DNA of 64,000 bases from Immersiella caudata (lineage: Eukaryota > Ascomycota > Sordariomycetes > Sordariales > Lasiosphaeriaceae). The number at the start of each line of letters is the position of its first letter. Within the stretch, counting starts at the first letter, position 1. Made by a program: the position numbers and the translations under genes. Location: positions 5,084,001-5,148,000 of the forward strand of contig JAULSU010000004.1 of the NCBI GenBank assembly GCA_030512335.1, read 5' to 3'. The notes under the pieces are model-generated. The model worked only from the letters and a program-made list of their open reading frames with translations, was not told the DNA's origin and did no database searches. This document shows positions 34,016 through 44,143 of the stretch, piece by piece.

Positions 34016-36400
34016 ATGAAGCTCATCAACACTGCCACCCTCGAACTCAAAGAGTTCCCCGAAGAGCGCGCCCCGCCCTACGCCATCCTCTCCCACACGT
34101 GGGGCGACGAAGAAGTCACATTCCAAGACATGCGCGGCCCCATCGCCAATCGCCAATCCAAAAAAGGCTACGATAAGATTGTTCGCACCTGCGAAGAGGC
34201 CAAATCCAACGGCCTGGGATACGCCTGGGTCGACACCTGTTGCATCGACAAGAGCAGCAGCGCCGAGTTGTCAGAGTCGATAAACTCCATGTTTCGGTGG
34301 TATGCCAAGGCCAAGGTTTGTTACGCCTACCTGGTTGATGTGCCGGACGTTCCGCTTAAGAGGAGCGTTTGGTTCACTCGAGGGTGGACACTTCAAGAGC
34401 TGCTTGCTCCCAGGAAACTGGAGTTCTTCGACATGGAATGGTCGAGCATCGGAACGAGGGAGATGAGGTCGGCGGAAATCACGACAGCGACGGGGATCAA
34501 GGAGGCGTACCTGCACCCCAAACCAACGAAGTCTGGGAGCGGAAGTCGCAAGGAGTACCATGAAGTAGTGCAAGAGATGCTGGCGGAGGCTAGTATTGCG
34601 CAAAGGATGAGCTGGGCGGCGAACCGTAAGACGACGAGGGTCGAGGATGTGGCATACTCTTTGCTAGGGATCTTTGGGATCAACATGCCGTTGTTGTATG
34701 GAGAGGGCAAAGGCGCGTTTATTCGGTTGCAAGAGGCGGTCTTGGAAAAGGTGTATGACGATCAGTCAATTTTTGCGTGGGACCAGCCTTGTGGGAGGGA
34801 TCACAACAATCGGATGCTGGCCGAGTCACCGGATTCATTTGACGGGTGTGGGACGATTTCACTCTGTCGGATGCATGGTTATGACCCGGGGCTGAGTCTC
34901 ACAAATAAAGGGATACGGTTGAATATTCCGATTTTTGGACGCGGGGAGCTTCATGCCATACTGCGTTGTCAACGGGAGGATGACCCGTTGACTCTGGTCG
35001 CGGTACCGATCGCCGCGTACGACGCTGACGTTTTTGTCCGGAGGCCGGGAAAAATTCGGTTTATGGCGCAGTCTGCTTGGCCACGGCTACCTGTCAAGTC
35101 GATTTATCTTTCGATGGAACGGCGGGGTGCCCGGGCAGCTTGGGACAGGCCGAGCGTCAAGATCAGGGCCAATCCGGAATACTTTTCTATCGAAGACGAC
35201 ACCGTTTCTGAGCACGACCTCGGCATAGGCTATGAACCACTTCTCGCGGACCAAGAACCTAGCCCATCGAATTCAAGGCGCCGTATCAGGGCTGCCACGC
35301 TGGTCATCAAGACGACCCTCACGAACGCCAAGTTGGGGTGCAACATCGAAACACACGAAGTCCTAGGGTTCGAGAGGACGGCACCTCTGATTACTGCCCA
35401 GGTGCGGCCTCCCTTTCTCATGAGAAGAATAGAAGCGTCTCAGGCTTCTGACGCCCCGAAAGTTTCGATTGAATTGAACGATCATATTGTCTTGTCTCGC
35501 GACAAAGTCATCTACACCACCATCCAGACCAACGACATCTTTGGCCGCACCATTTACACCGTCGACATCAATGTCTCATCTAGCCGCCTTCTCGTCTTAT
35601 GGTTTCTTATCAAAAATCAGATTCCCCTCATCCGTAGCCTGCAGCTGTCATGGAGGTTGCAAGCGCTCTGGGTCGGTGTCAAGGTCATCCGACAGCACCT
35701 AACCTCCGCGGACATCCCAGACATCACTAGCTTCGAGGTCGCCTTTCTTTTCGTCTATGCCCTCTTATACCTCCATGCCATGTGGCCATATGCTCTAGTC
35801 GCATCACACCTCCTTCCCAATTTCATCCGCTCAGGGGCCATCGCACTGTCGTCCCTCCTCACTCGAGCCGCTGCCACCACAACCGATGTGCTTTTGGCGA
35901 AGGTTGCAAGGGAAATGACACCAGAGATATTTTCCCTTTACTTCTTGGTTCTGGTCATATCCATGTGGATGGCTACCATCACGCAGAAGCGCACGACCAG
36001 CATGGGGACTCGCATCCTGCGGCTGTGCCCTCTGCTTTTCGCCTCGCGGCCGCTTCTCAACGGTGCCTTTTTTCTCTGCCGAGACGACCACGAACGCCTT
36101 CTCCTCCAATATTTCCTCCTTTCTCTCTTAGGTCTCGTGTGGTTTGGCGTCAGTCGCATGATGACACTTGACATGGGATGGTATAGCGTGGCGGATATGA
36201 CGGGGCTGTTTGCTTTGTACTTGGTGAGGATGGTGGGAGTGGGCTCGCTTCTTTGCTATTTGGCGGCGGCGACGGGCTGGATGCCAGTTTGGCGTTGGGC
36301 TGTGAATGCCATGACGGTGGTGACATTGCTTGCGCATGGGGCTTATTTGATGGTGTGTTTGCTCCTTCCGCCCGCGATGGTAGTTCAACTTTGGGATTAG
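34016..36400 (+). CDS. HET-domain protein with C-terminal membrane region
   Basis: A single-exon protein of 794 residues. The HET domain occupies about 20-260 with all of its usual blocks: PPYAILSHTWGDEEVTFQDM (20-39), GYAWVDTCCIDKSSSAELSESINSMFRWY (about 68-97), FTRGWTLQELLAPRKLEFFD (about 121-140), then EDVAYSLLGIFGINMPLLYGEG (about 207-228). HET domains are cell-death-inducing modules of vegetative incompatibility in filamentous ascomycetes. After a beta-rich central region, residues about 520-794 hold at least six hydrophobic segments (LLVLWFLIKNQIPLI, FEVAFLFVYALLYLHAMW, IFSLYFLVLVISMWMA, LLQYFLLSLLGLVWFGV, TGLFALYLVRMVGVGSLL, VVTLLAHGAYLMVCLLL). It should be membrane-anchored, unlike the cytosolic HET-E/HET-6 types. 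It is convergent with the ankyrin-like gene. Confidence 0.88.
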   Translation: MKLINTATLELKEFPEERAPPYAILSHTWGDEEVTFQDMRGPIANRQSKKGYDKIVRTCEEAKSNGLGYAWVDTCCIDKSSSAELSESINSMFRWYAKAKVCYAYLVDVPDVPLKRSVWFTRGWTLQELLAPRKLEFFDMEWSSIGTREMRSAEITTATGIKEAYLHPKPTKSGSGSRKEYHEVVQEMLAEASIAQRMSWAANRKTTRVEDVAYSLLGIFGINMPLLYGEGKGAFIRLQEAVLEKVYDDQSIFAWDQPCGRDHNNRMLAESPDSFDGCGTISLCRMHGYDPGLSLTNKGIRLNIPIFGRGELHAILRCQREDDPLTLVAVPIAAYDADVFVRRPGKIRFMAQSAWPRLPVKSIYLSMERRGARAAWDRPSVKIRANPEYFSIEDDTVSEHDLGIGYEPLLADQEPSPSNSRRRIRAATLVIKTTLTNAKLGCNIETHEVLGFERTAPLITAQVRPPFLMRRIEASQASDAPKVSIELNDHIVLSRDKVIYTTIQTNDIFGRTIYTVDINVSSSRLLVLWFLIKNQIPLIRSLQLSWRLQALWVGVKVIRQHLTSADIPDITSFEVAFLFVYALLYLHAMWPYALVASHLLPNFIRSGAIALSSLLTRAAATTTDVLLAKVAREMTPEIFSLYFLVLVISMWMATITQKRTTSMGTRILRLCPLLFASRPLLNGAFFLCRDDHERLLLQYFLLSLLGLVWFGVSRMMTLDMGWYSVADMTGLFALYLVRMVGVGSLLCYLAAATGWMPVWRWAVNAMTVVTLLAHGAYLMVCLLLPPAMVVQLWD

Positions 36401-36777
36401 AAAACTCGGGTGTATAGAGGTGGGAAATGCTGATTGTGTTTGGAGAAGCGACCGGTATTGGGACTCGTAAGAACGTCAAACTGATGTGATATGAAACTAA
36501 AGCCTAGGTAGGTTTGATCCAGGGAATGCGAATGACTAACGGTGTCACATAGTGAAGTAGGTAGCCTCGTTTTCATGCCAATGAACGGTAGCGTGGGGAA
36601 CAAAGGACAACATTGAAAGAAAAGCGACCACAGGCCACAGAGTATCTCACAAAGGATCAAAGAAACAATTCTAAACACAAAGCTTATTCAATTTAGTGGA
36701 CCCAACATCGAGAGGAGGCCAGAGGCAAGCTTCCAGGCAGCTAGGTACCAGAGACAATGGCTGCCACCATGTCGGAC
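36401..36777. other. Short convergent intergenic region
   Basis: 3' flanks of two convergent genes; nothing else seen. Confidence 0.4.
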
Positions 36778-38691
36778 CTACAAATCACTCTCCTCTTTCA
36801 CCCTCACCCTACTCATCATCATCAGAATAGTCGCAGCCTGCATCTGCTCCGCGTCAAAGATGTCCTCAGACTCAGACGGCTTGAACGGCCTAGGCGCAAG
36901 CAAAACATTCACCGCCGGCTCCTCCCCCGCATCAAAGATAACCTCCGACACCGACGAGTCACTTAGCTCTTGCGCCAGCGGCGACGAGAATACCCTTGAC
37001 GGCGCCGGCGACGCCGTAGTCGTGACACTTCCTCCCCTCCACCCAAGAACCCCCAAATTCGAGCTGCTCACAACCCGCTTCGGAGTCCTCACCCGCCCCC
37101 TCTCCACCTCTTCCCCCTCCTCATCCTCCTCCTCCGCCACCTCCTCCATCTCCACCCCGAAAAACCCCGGCCGACCAGACCCCGTCGGCGTAGACGGCGC
37201 CACTACGCTCCCTTGACTCTCACTCATTGACGACGCCGTACTAAACGATGTCCTCCTCCGCGAACCTCCAAACCCCACACTTCTCCCCTTGAGCAAATCA
37301 TCCACCACCCTCTCCTTGGCCAGTATCAACGCCAACAAACAATCCTCGCCGGAAAGCGGTCGAGAATTGAACGGACGTTGGATGTGCCTCTCCACAGCCT
37401 CGATGAGCTCCGGCGTGAGCAGCAACATCCACAGATCGATAAAGTCCCTGTGGAGCTGCATGCCCAGCTTCTTCAGCGCATCTCTGAGTTGAAAGTGCGA
37501 TACGTCCGGGAGGAACGCCGTGGGGATTTCGTCGTCGTGGGAGTTGCCGGCGAGTTGACAGGGGCTGAGGATGAGTTCGTTGCGGACGGCGAGGTCCTGC
37601 GAGGGGAGATGCAGTAGGGCGCGGAGGAGGAAGGTGCGCAGGGTGCAGAGGTAGATGAGGGTGCCTCGGGCGAGGATGCGCTTGTAGGAGGGGGTGTTTC
37701 TGAAGGCGGGGGATGCACTGGCGAGGAGCATGTCGGTTGCGGTGTGCATGCGGGAGGCCACGGGGCGGATGGCGGCGCGCCAGAGGGGGCTCCCCGGGGG
37801 GAGGGCCAGGGGAGGATTTTGGGAGAGGGCGCAGTAGAGGGGGTGGTAGCGGTTGCGGTCGGTGTGGTTGTAGGGGGCGGCGAAGGGATCGGCGCGCATT
37901 TCGATGAGCATGTCCAGGGCGGAGACGTTCAGCATGCCGGCGGCAGCGGCGATGGGGGTTAGGACCATGCGCTTCATGGACCCAGCCTCGTTGATGTCGG
38001 TTTTCCGTTCGAGCGCATCGGCGAGGGCCTCGATGAGGGCGGGCTGGCTGTGCGAGTCGGCGGATTTGAGGAGGAGATAGGGGAAGTAGTCCAAGTCGTC
38101 GGCCTTCCACAGATCCACGATGCGAGTAACGGCGTCGGCGGAGTGGGCCCTGGTGAGTAGAAGGGCGAGGAGGGCCTTTCGCTTCTTGGGCTCTTCGATG
38201 ACGGCGATGTCGAGAGCGAGGAGGCACGCAAAACGACCAGTTTGTACGGCAGCCTTCTTAGCGCTGTCGTACAGCCGTGGGAAGTCGTACTTGAAGACAT
38301 TTTGCGGCGACTGGCACCAAAGGGTCAGATGGTAGAGGCAGCTAACCGCACTGGCTTTGATGCAGAGATTTAGCAATTGGTGAATCCCCTCGGTCCCATC
38401 GTTCTTTCGAAGAAGAATGCTGCCCGGAGTTGCGACCTCGTGATAAAACAGGGCAAGCTCAAGAACTTCCCTGAGCCTGTCGACGTCGTCATTCCGGATA
38501 GCCTCCCAGACTGGGTCGCCCTCAGAAGGGTTTTCCCAGTTGGCCGCTTGGGTGGCATCTCGATCTTGCTCTTCCTTTGTAAGGCCGGGCCCGCGGATGG
38601 TCTCCACCGGCACCTGAAGACGCTCACCGGACCTGGAGATGAAGAATTCCGGATCAAACGGGTTCTTGCGCCCAACTGGGTAGGCTGCCAT
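36778..38691 (-). CDS. Ankyrin-like helical-repeat protein with acidic tail
   Basis: A single-exon gene of 637 residues from the ATG at 38691 (MAAYPVGRKNPFDPEFF); an upstream in-frame ATG at 38754 would add 21 residues. Residues about 65-400 look like diverged ankyrin or related helical repeats: DPVWEAIRNDDVDRLREVLELAL, KALLALLLTRAHSADAVTRIVDLW, TPIAAAAGMLNVSALDMLIEMRADPFAA. The C-terminal 170 residues are disordered with a Glu block (EEVAEEEDEEGEEVERG). It ends with two copies of a short acidic motif, SEVIFDA and SEDIFDA, each followed by a hydrophobic stretch (VNVLLAPRPF, ATILMMMSRV). No signal or membrane segment is seen. It probably acts as a cytosolic or nuclear scaffold (inference). I do not recognise a named family. 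Confidence 0.7.
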   Translation of the reverse strand: MAAYPVGRKNPFDPEFFISRSGERLQVPVETIRGPGLTKEEQDRDATQAANWENPSEGDPVWEAIRNDDVDRLREVLELALFYHEVATPGSILLRKNDGTEGIHQLLNLCIKASAVSCLYHLTLWCQSPQNVFKYDFPRLYDSAKKAAVQTGRFACLLALDIAVIEEPKKRKALLALLLTRAHSADAVTRIVDLWKADDLDYFPYLLLKSADSHSQPALIEALADALERKTDINEAGSMKRMVLTPIAAAAGMLNVSALDMLIEMRADPFAAPYNHTDRNRYHPLYCALSQNPPLALPPGSPLWRAAIRPVASRMHTATDMLLASASPAFRNTPSYKRILARGTLIYLCTLRTFLLRALLHLPSQDLAVRNELILSPCQLAGNSHDDEIPTAFLPDVSHFQLRDALKKLGMQLHRDFIDLWMLLLTPELIEAVERHIQRPFNSRPLSGEDCLLALILAKERVVDDLLKGRSVGFGGSRRRTSFSTASSMSESQGSVVAPSTPTGSGRPGFFGVEMEEVAEEEDEEGEEVERGRVRTPKRVVSSSNLGVLGWRGGSVTTTASPAPSRVFSSPLAQELSDSSVSEVIFDAGEEPAVNVLLAPRPFKPSESEDIFDAEQMQAATILMMMSRVRVKEESDL

Positions 38692-40454
38692 TGTACTTGA
38701 TGATATGCTGATGCTCTCAAACTTTTGACAGCAGGTGTGTGGTTGTGAATACACGAGAGAGGACGGTGCAAGTACCGGAAGTCACCTAGAGATCGATGAT
38801 AGCTGGAAACGCATTTGGGCGCCATACAAACCGTGGGCGCCCTTATATGTGACGAAGGGAGTGAAACAACGGCGACGTCTCGTGTGGAGAGGACGTGGAT
38901 GTTCGAGCGACATGTTGCTGTTCTCAGAAGTAATGGGCTTGTCCTTGATGGAAATCGGTTCATTGTGCTCGACTTTGGACACAAGTTCTTTGTCGAGATT
39001 GGCAGGGAATGAATTGTGGAAGGGCGTTGTCTTTGAGGGAGGCCGGTCGCCTCGCGTGGAATGTCATGGCCTCCTCTGTGCCAAGAACCGGCTTTTGTCG
39101 TGAAGCCCTGCGAATCGGCATCCTTCCCACAATGAAACAGGAGTCGCGCTGCCAAGTCAAAGATCTTGAGTGCATCGGGCTGGTAGCGAGGATAACAAAA
39201 TGCGCCTGAGAGCCTGACGAGGAGCGCCGACGGTTTGTGATGTTGATGCTGGAAGTTTCTGCTATGGTCTGAATGTTTCACCATGAGCCTCAGCGTGTTG
39301 ACGCGTCCAAATAATAAAACGCGCGTCTTGCATGGAATGGCTGTCTCGGCGCGGACGAAATTGGGATAGAACGTGGCTGTTGGACGGAGAACTAACATGA
39401 GATATCGCCTTGACGGGTGGGGGGGTCAATTGTTGCTGCCTGGTGGCTTTCGATGGAGCGCGGCGGGAGTGTCTCCCAACACCAAATTTGACGGCTGCCA
39501 AGACCATTCCCACCACATGCTAAAAGGCAGATACCCTGAATCCTTCAGTCATGTTCATTAGCTGTTATGCAATGGAACGTCTGTGTAACCATGGGCGAAC
39601 CGTGCACCGCTCCAGCCAATGAACACTTGGGCTGAAACAGGGGCTAGGCGCTCCGGACAACCTGAAAGTGGTGACGACGACTGACGGGCAGCCGCCCCCC
39701 ATGGACCATCCACTATATTACAGTGGAGTAGAGGTCAGATAGTCGCGCGCGCAAGTTATGGATTCTTCGACCCCCACCTTGTCGTCTTCTTATTGAGAAA
39801 GTCGGGTAAAGGAAGCTCGGGGCCTAGGTGTCACAGAGTTTGGTTATGCTGTTGGGAGGCGGTTGGGCGCCTCCCCAGTTTCTAGGTCGTGGATCCAGGA
39901 TCACGAATGCCGCTCAATACACTCCTTGTTCCATGCTCTTCATTGTGCTAGAATGTGGCCTAGGGTCGTTCGTTCCTTCCACTGCTGGTTGCTGAGCTTG
40001 GGTCTCAAACCCCTAAGGAAATTTGTGAATGAGGAAGGTGCCACCCTCATCACCGGCACTGTGAATTTTGCGGAGCTGGGGACGATAATCGAGAGCGAAA
40101 AACCTGCACGTTCACTCGTGCGCTGCAGCAAAACTCTTCGTCGAGAGAGCGGCAGGACTCCGCTGCTGTCCGCATGTGCGGCACAGCGACTGTCCCCAGC
40201 ATCAAGCCACCCCCTGCCAAGCACCACAGCGTGTCTGTGGCTTTCATTTCCAGATTGGAATGCTTGACATCGCTGGCGCTTGCGGTTGGGCCAAGCAACT
40301 GAGTTGTGCTGTCCAGCGGCGCTGCCCCTGTTCTCTCTTCCCTCTATCGACCATCACCTTGGGGTTTCCATCGACCCATACGCACAAGGCTCTCTTCTTG
40401 CTCTATCATTCTTTCCACACCGACATTTCGGTCTCCTTTTACTTCGACTTGAAG
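38692..40454. other. Divergent intergenic region, about 1.8 kb
   Basis: 5' flanks of the ankyrin-like and mannosyltransferase-like genes. A C/T-rich leader precedes the ATG at 40455. An open frame continues upstream of 40455 to 40176 but lacks a signal-anchor-compatible start. No other gene is recognised. Confidence 0.4.
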
Positions 40455-42068
40455 ATGGGGCTCTTGAGCTGGTCGCCAAACACGGCGAAGCGACTCCTCT
40501 CTTCGCTCACACTCATCCTTCTACTTCGCTATCTGTTTACTGTCCACCCCCATGAGACCAAACGAATTTCCCCCCTCTCTCTCCCACTTGAGGAACGAGT
40601 GAACGCCTCGTGGGAGGAGTATTTCGACCATCTCGAAGCTGCTCGACCGTGGGCCGACCCGATCCGACCGGAGACTACACCCTCCTCGTCCGAGACGCGC
40701 CGACCCTACACTACCATTACCGACCCCGGCGCTCTGAGGCTGTCCAGAGCAGCCAAGAAGAGTCTTCGAGATGCTCACTCCGTCTTCGTTTCAGGACTCG
40801 AATCCCTCGCGACAAATCTGGTCTTCGAACGAGGGACGACAGGCATCGTCACCTCGGCCATCCCGGATGACTTGGGGCAAGTTGTCACTATGTTGTTGAT
40901 GGTACGGCGGAGTGGCTCAACTCTGCCCGTCCAAGTCATCCTTGAGGAAGAAATCTTACCCCCAACGGCCGAAAGCCTCTGCTCGGACGGCCTCCGTTCC
41001 CTCGGCGCGACATGCATCATCCCGCAACAACAGGATGGGTGGTTAGATGCCGCTCGCCATCTTCCCCCATTCCAGAGATCTCAATGGAAGCCACTCGCCA
41101 TCATCGCTTCCACCTTTCAGAACGTCCTGTTCCTTGACCCCAACACCTTCCCCGTCCAAAACCCCGATCACATCTTTGCGAGGAACGCACAGCCGTTTGC
41201 CTCGAGTGGGTTCATCGCCTGGACGGACATATGGACGCCGACTCCGTCGCCAGACTTCTATGTAGTCGCAGGTGGCATCGACGCGCCTCTTCTCTCCACA
41301 CGCGCCTCCTCGGAGAGCGGTGTTCTGGTCATCGATAAAGCCCGACATGCCGACACCCTCCTTCTGGGTGCGTACTACAACCATTACGGCCCCGACTACT
41401 ACTACCCACTCCTCGTGCCACACGATATCGAAGATCCGGGAAGAGAGACCTTTCTCGCGTCGGCACTGGTGCTCGAGGGCCTCGACCGCAAGGGGACATA
41501 CACCGCTCCAGATGGGTGGACCAAGACGACAAAGTCACAAAGGAAAGGTCGCTGGAGCATCAAATCTCAGCCGAAAATATACCAACGCCCGGGCAAGAGC
41601 GGAGTGCCTGGAGTTGTCGTCATGGCGCAAATAGATCCCATCGAGGACTATCACGCCGTGCTTCTTGCCCTCCAAGAAGAAGCTTGGTCACAAGGGTCCG
41701 GACAAGAACAAAGTCAGCTGCAAGGCGACTTTCGCGATCACGTCACAGACCCGACCTTCCTCGATGGCCTGGCGAACCTCGCAGTATCGCCGCGAAAGGG
41801 CAAATACATGTTCTTTCACCACTACGGGGAGAAGCTGGACTTCTCTCGCGTCACCGACGACCTGCTACCGACGGACGCGAACGATCTCCGGATGCGCATG
41901 TGGGGAGAGCCTGACTGGGTAATTGCCAATACTGGCAGAGACGTCGAGAAGATGATGTGGGAGGATGCCATTGAGTTTTGGTGTGGTCAGCAAGGATATG
42001 GGAAGCAATGTCGGCTGATGAAAAGCATTTTTGGGTCGCTGTACGTCCCAGATAGGTTTTACCGATAG
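40455..42068 (+). CDS. MNN1/MNN2-like (GT71) mannosyltransferase-like protein
   Basis: A single-exon protein of 537 residues. The ATG at 40455 was chosen because it places a type II signal anchor directly at the N-terminus (LLSSLTLILLLRYLFTV, about 14-30). A luminal stem and then a GT71-like domain follow: TGIVTSAIPDDLGQVVTMLLMVRRSG, LPVQVILEEE, WKPLAIIASTFQNVLFLDPNTFPVQNPDHIF, GFIAWTDIW, then ESGVLVIDKARHADTLLLGAYYN and CRLMKSIFGSLYVP. Family members add alpha-mannose to N- and O-glycans in the Golgi. At the position of the metal-binding D-x-D (usually LDADN or LDSDN) this protein has LDPNT, Asp228-Pro-Asn230, so its metal binding may be altered. It is tail to tail with the dehydrogenase gene. 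Confidence 0.8.
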   Translation: MGLLSWSPNTAKRLLSSLTLILLLRYLFTVHPHETKRISPLSLPLEERVNASWEEYFDHLEAARPWADPIRPETTPSSSETRRPYTTITDPGALRLSRAAKKSLRDAHSVFVSGLESLATNLVFERGTTGIVTSAIPDDLGQVVTMLLMVRRSGSTLPVQVILEEEILPPTAESLCSDGLRSLGATCIIPQQQDGWLDAARHLPPFQRSQWKPLAIIASTFQNVLFLDPNTFPVQNPDHIFARNAQPFASSGFIAWTDIWTPTPSPDFYVVAGGIDAPLLSTRASSESGVLVIDKARHADTLLLGAYYNHYGPDYYYPLLVPHDIEDPGRETFLASALVLEGLDRKGTYTAPDGWTKTTKSQRKGRWSIKSQPKIYQRPGKSGVPGVVVMAQIDPIEDYHAVLLALQEEAWSQGSGQEQSQLQGDFRDHVTDPTFLDGLANLAVSPRKGKYMFFHHYGEKLDFSRVTDDLLPTDANDLRMRMWGEPDWVIANTGRDVEKMMWEDAIEFWCGQQGYGKQCRLMKSIFGSLYVPDRFYR

Positions 42069-42323
42069 GGCGCGGTTGGCGATGCGATGTTTCCTTTGTC
42101 ACTTTGTTCTCTCTTCCCCTCTCTTTCTTTTTTCTTTGTTCTCATTTTTCTGAATCGGTCTTGGCGTTTAGTATGCTGGGGCGGTTCTTCTTAGATAACA
42201 ATTGACCCTGGATCGCATCATCCTGTACAATAGTCTCTATCTTTTTTGAGCTGAGAGAACTGACTTGAGTTTACGACACTGCCACCACCTGAAGCACACA
42301 GACTCCCAACGCCACCTCTTTGC

Positions 42324-43558
42324 TCAATACCCCCGCTTCTTCTTGATCTTGTTCACCAAATTCCTCCCCTCACTATATCGCTCCAGATTCGTCCTCAGAA
42401 TCTCCAGCGCGCGCTCAGCATACCTCGTCGACGCACCGGACACATGCGGCGTGATGATGACATTCTTCGCACTCCACAACGGGTGCCCTTCCGGCAGCGG
42501 CTCTGGATCCGTCACGTCCAACGCCGCGCCACGGATCAGCCCCTGATCCAGCGCGGCAATGATCTCGTCGGTATTGACCACCGGGCCCCTTGCAATGTTC
42601 GACACAATCGTCCTCCCCTTCCCAGCCGACGCCAAAGCCTCAAACTCAGCCGCCCCGATCAGAGATTTCGTGTTGTCCGTCAGGGGCGTCGCAACCACAA
42701 GCAAATCCAACCCCGACTTGAGGAAGGTATGCAAATCCTCCTGCGAAGAGCCAGAGAACCACTTGCTGGGGAAGACACCCTCGGGATCACCCAACCCGGC
42801 TGGCGCCCAGGAATCATCGTGTCGAGACTCGGGGGTAGGGCGCGGGTGCAGAGTGAAGGCGTGCACGGTCATGCCCATGGCTGTGGCGACGCGGGCGGTT
42901 TGGCGGCCGATGGCGCCGTAGCCGAGGATTCCGACGACTTTGTCGGGGGAGTCTTCGATGAGGTGGTGGGCGCCTCGGTTCCACGTGGCTTGCTTTTGGT
43001 TGTCGAGGTAGTAGGGGACTGTATCCCGTCAGGAGGGGTTTGTCTTGAGATTGAGGAGGGTTAGGACTCACAGGAGTGAAGGAAGGAGAGGTAAGTCCCG
43101 ATGATCCATTCTGATATTTGCGGTCTAAACCTCAGGTCAGCCTCGCTATCGCTTCAATATCAAGCTGCAGCTCACCCGTGCACCCCGTTCGCAGTACAAA
43201 ACTTCACACCCGTATCCTTAAAAAGCGGCTTATCCAACACGTGGTTCGCGCCAGCACTGACAAGTTGCACAAACTGAAGCTTGGGTGCCTGCTCAACTGT
43301 CGGGATCGTGCCGAAGGTCATGAGAACCGTCACGTCTTTCCAGACGTCGTCGGGGATGAAGGTGGGGGTGATGGAGCCCCATTCTGACCTGCGATGCTCG
43401 GCGTCGAGGTCGGGGAATTGGTGGCGGAGGGAGTCGACGAAGGAGTTGGGGACGTCGAAGGGGGTTACGATGAGGAGTTTGTGGTCTTTGAGGGTGAGAT
43501 TTGGGGGTGGGTTGGAGGTGGTGGAGGTTTGGGTGGTAGGGGGGATGTATTCTCCCAT
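42324..43558 (-). CDS. D-isomer-specific 2-hydroxyacid dehydrogenase
   Basis: Three exons on the minus strand (43558-43176, 43124-43072, 43018-42324), introns of 51 and 53 bp, give 376 residues; the middle exon is only 53 bp. The start is the ATG at 43558. The NAD(P)-binding motif is GILGYGAIGRQ (GYGAIG 178-183). The catalytic Arg289 lies in SNIARGPVV, Glu318 in DVTDPEPLPEGHPLW, and His337 in ITPHVSGAS, so the Arg-Glu-His set is complete. It should reduce a 2-oxoacid to a D-2-hydroxyacid (glyoxylate/hydroxypyruvate/phenylpyruvate type), probably in the cytosol; the substrate cannot be set from sequence. NGVHGPQISEWIIG, spanning the first splice, is also a family signature and confirms the junction. 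Confidence 0.9.
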
Positions 43559-44143
43559 GGTGAAGTTTTTAGTGTTCTGTGGTGGTGTGGTTGACCTGAA
43601 TGTGAGTGTTGGTGTTTGTTGACGTTTTTTTTTTGGCTGGTGAGCTAGCGACAAAAGATGGGCTGACGTTTTTTTATGCTAGGAACCCCTGAGCGATGGA
43701 AAATGTGTGGTTGTCGCGACGCAATGACGATGCTTCAAATCAGTGGAGGTTTAGCCGAGGTCGGCGGTGAGCGCGAAATGCAGCACTTATCCTAATCGAC
43801 AATTGACCCGAAAGCTTCTCGGTCAGGCGTTCCGGCTCCGAACGGGTGGACCCCACGGCCCGTTTTGCGCTTTTTGTCATGCGCGTGCGGAACCATGCGC
43901 CCGAAGAAGTTGGTGCGGGGGCCTTATCGGTTCACGATTTGGAGGTGCGATATCACGTCATCTTTGCCTGAGTTCAGGGGCTATCAATTGGGCAAACAAG
44001 CACTTATTCATCGTCACTGGGAACCCCACGCCGGTTGGGCTGAGCCCCTTCACGATATTACTAAGGTATGTCTTCCTCTCGGCTTTTGCCCGCGATTCGG
44101 GGTTTGATCAAAAAGGGGCACCTGCCTGATGAGATCATCCCTC
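43559..44143. other. Intergenic
   Basis: 585 bp between the P450 stop and the dehydrogenase start, both on the minus strand. No gene is recognised. Confidence 0.4.

Noticed and set aside
37298..38227. 309-codon minus-strand frame inside the ankyrin-like gene
   Set aside because: Its Pro/Arg/His-rich composition is typical of an out-of-frame shadow in GC-rich coding DNA.
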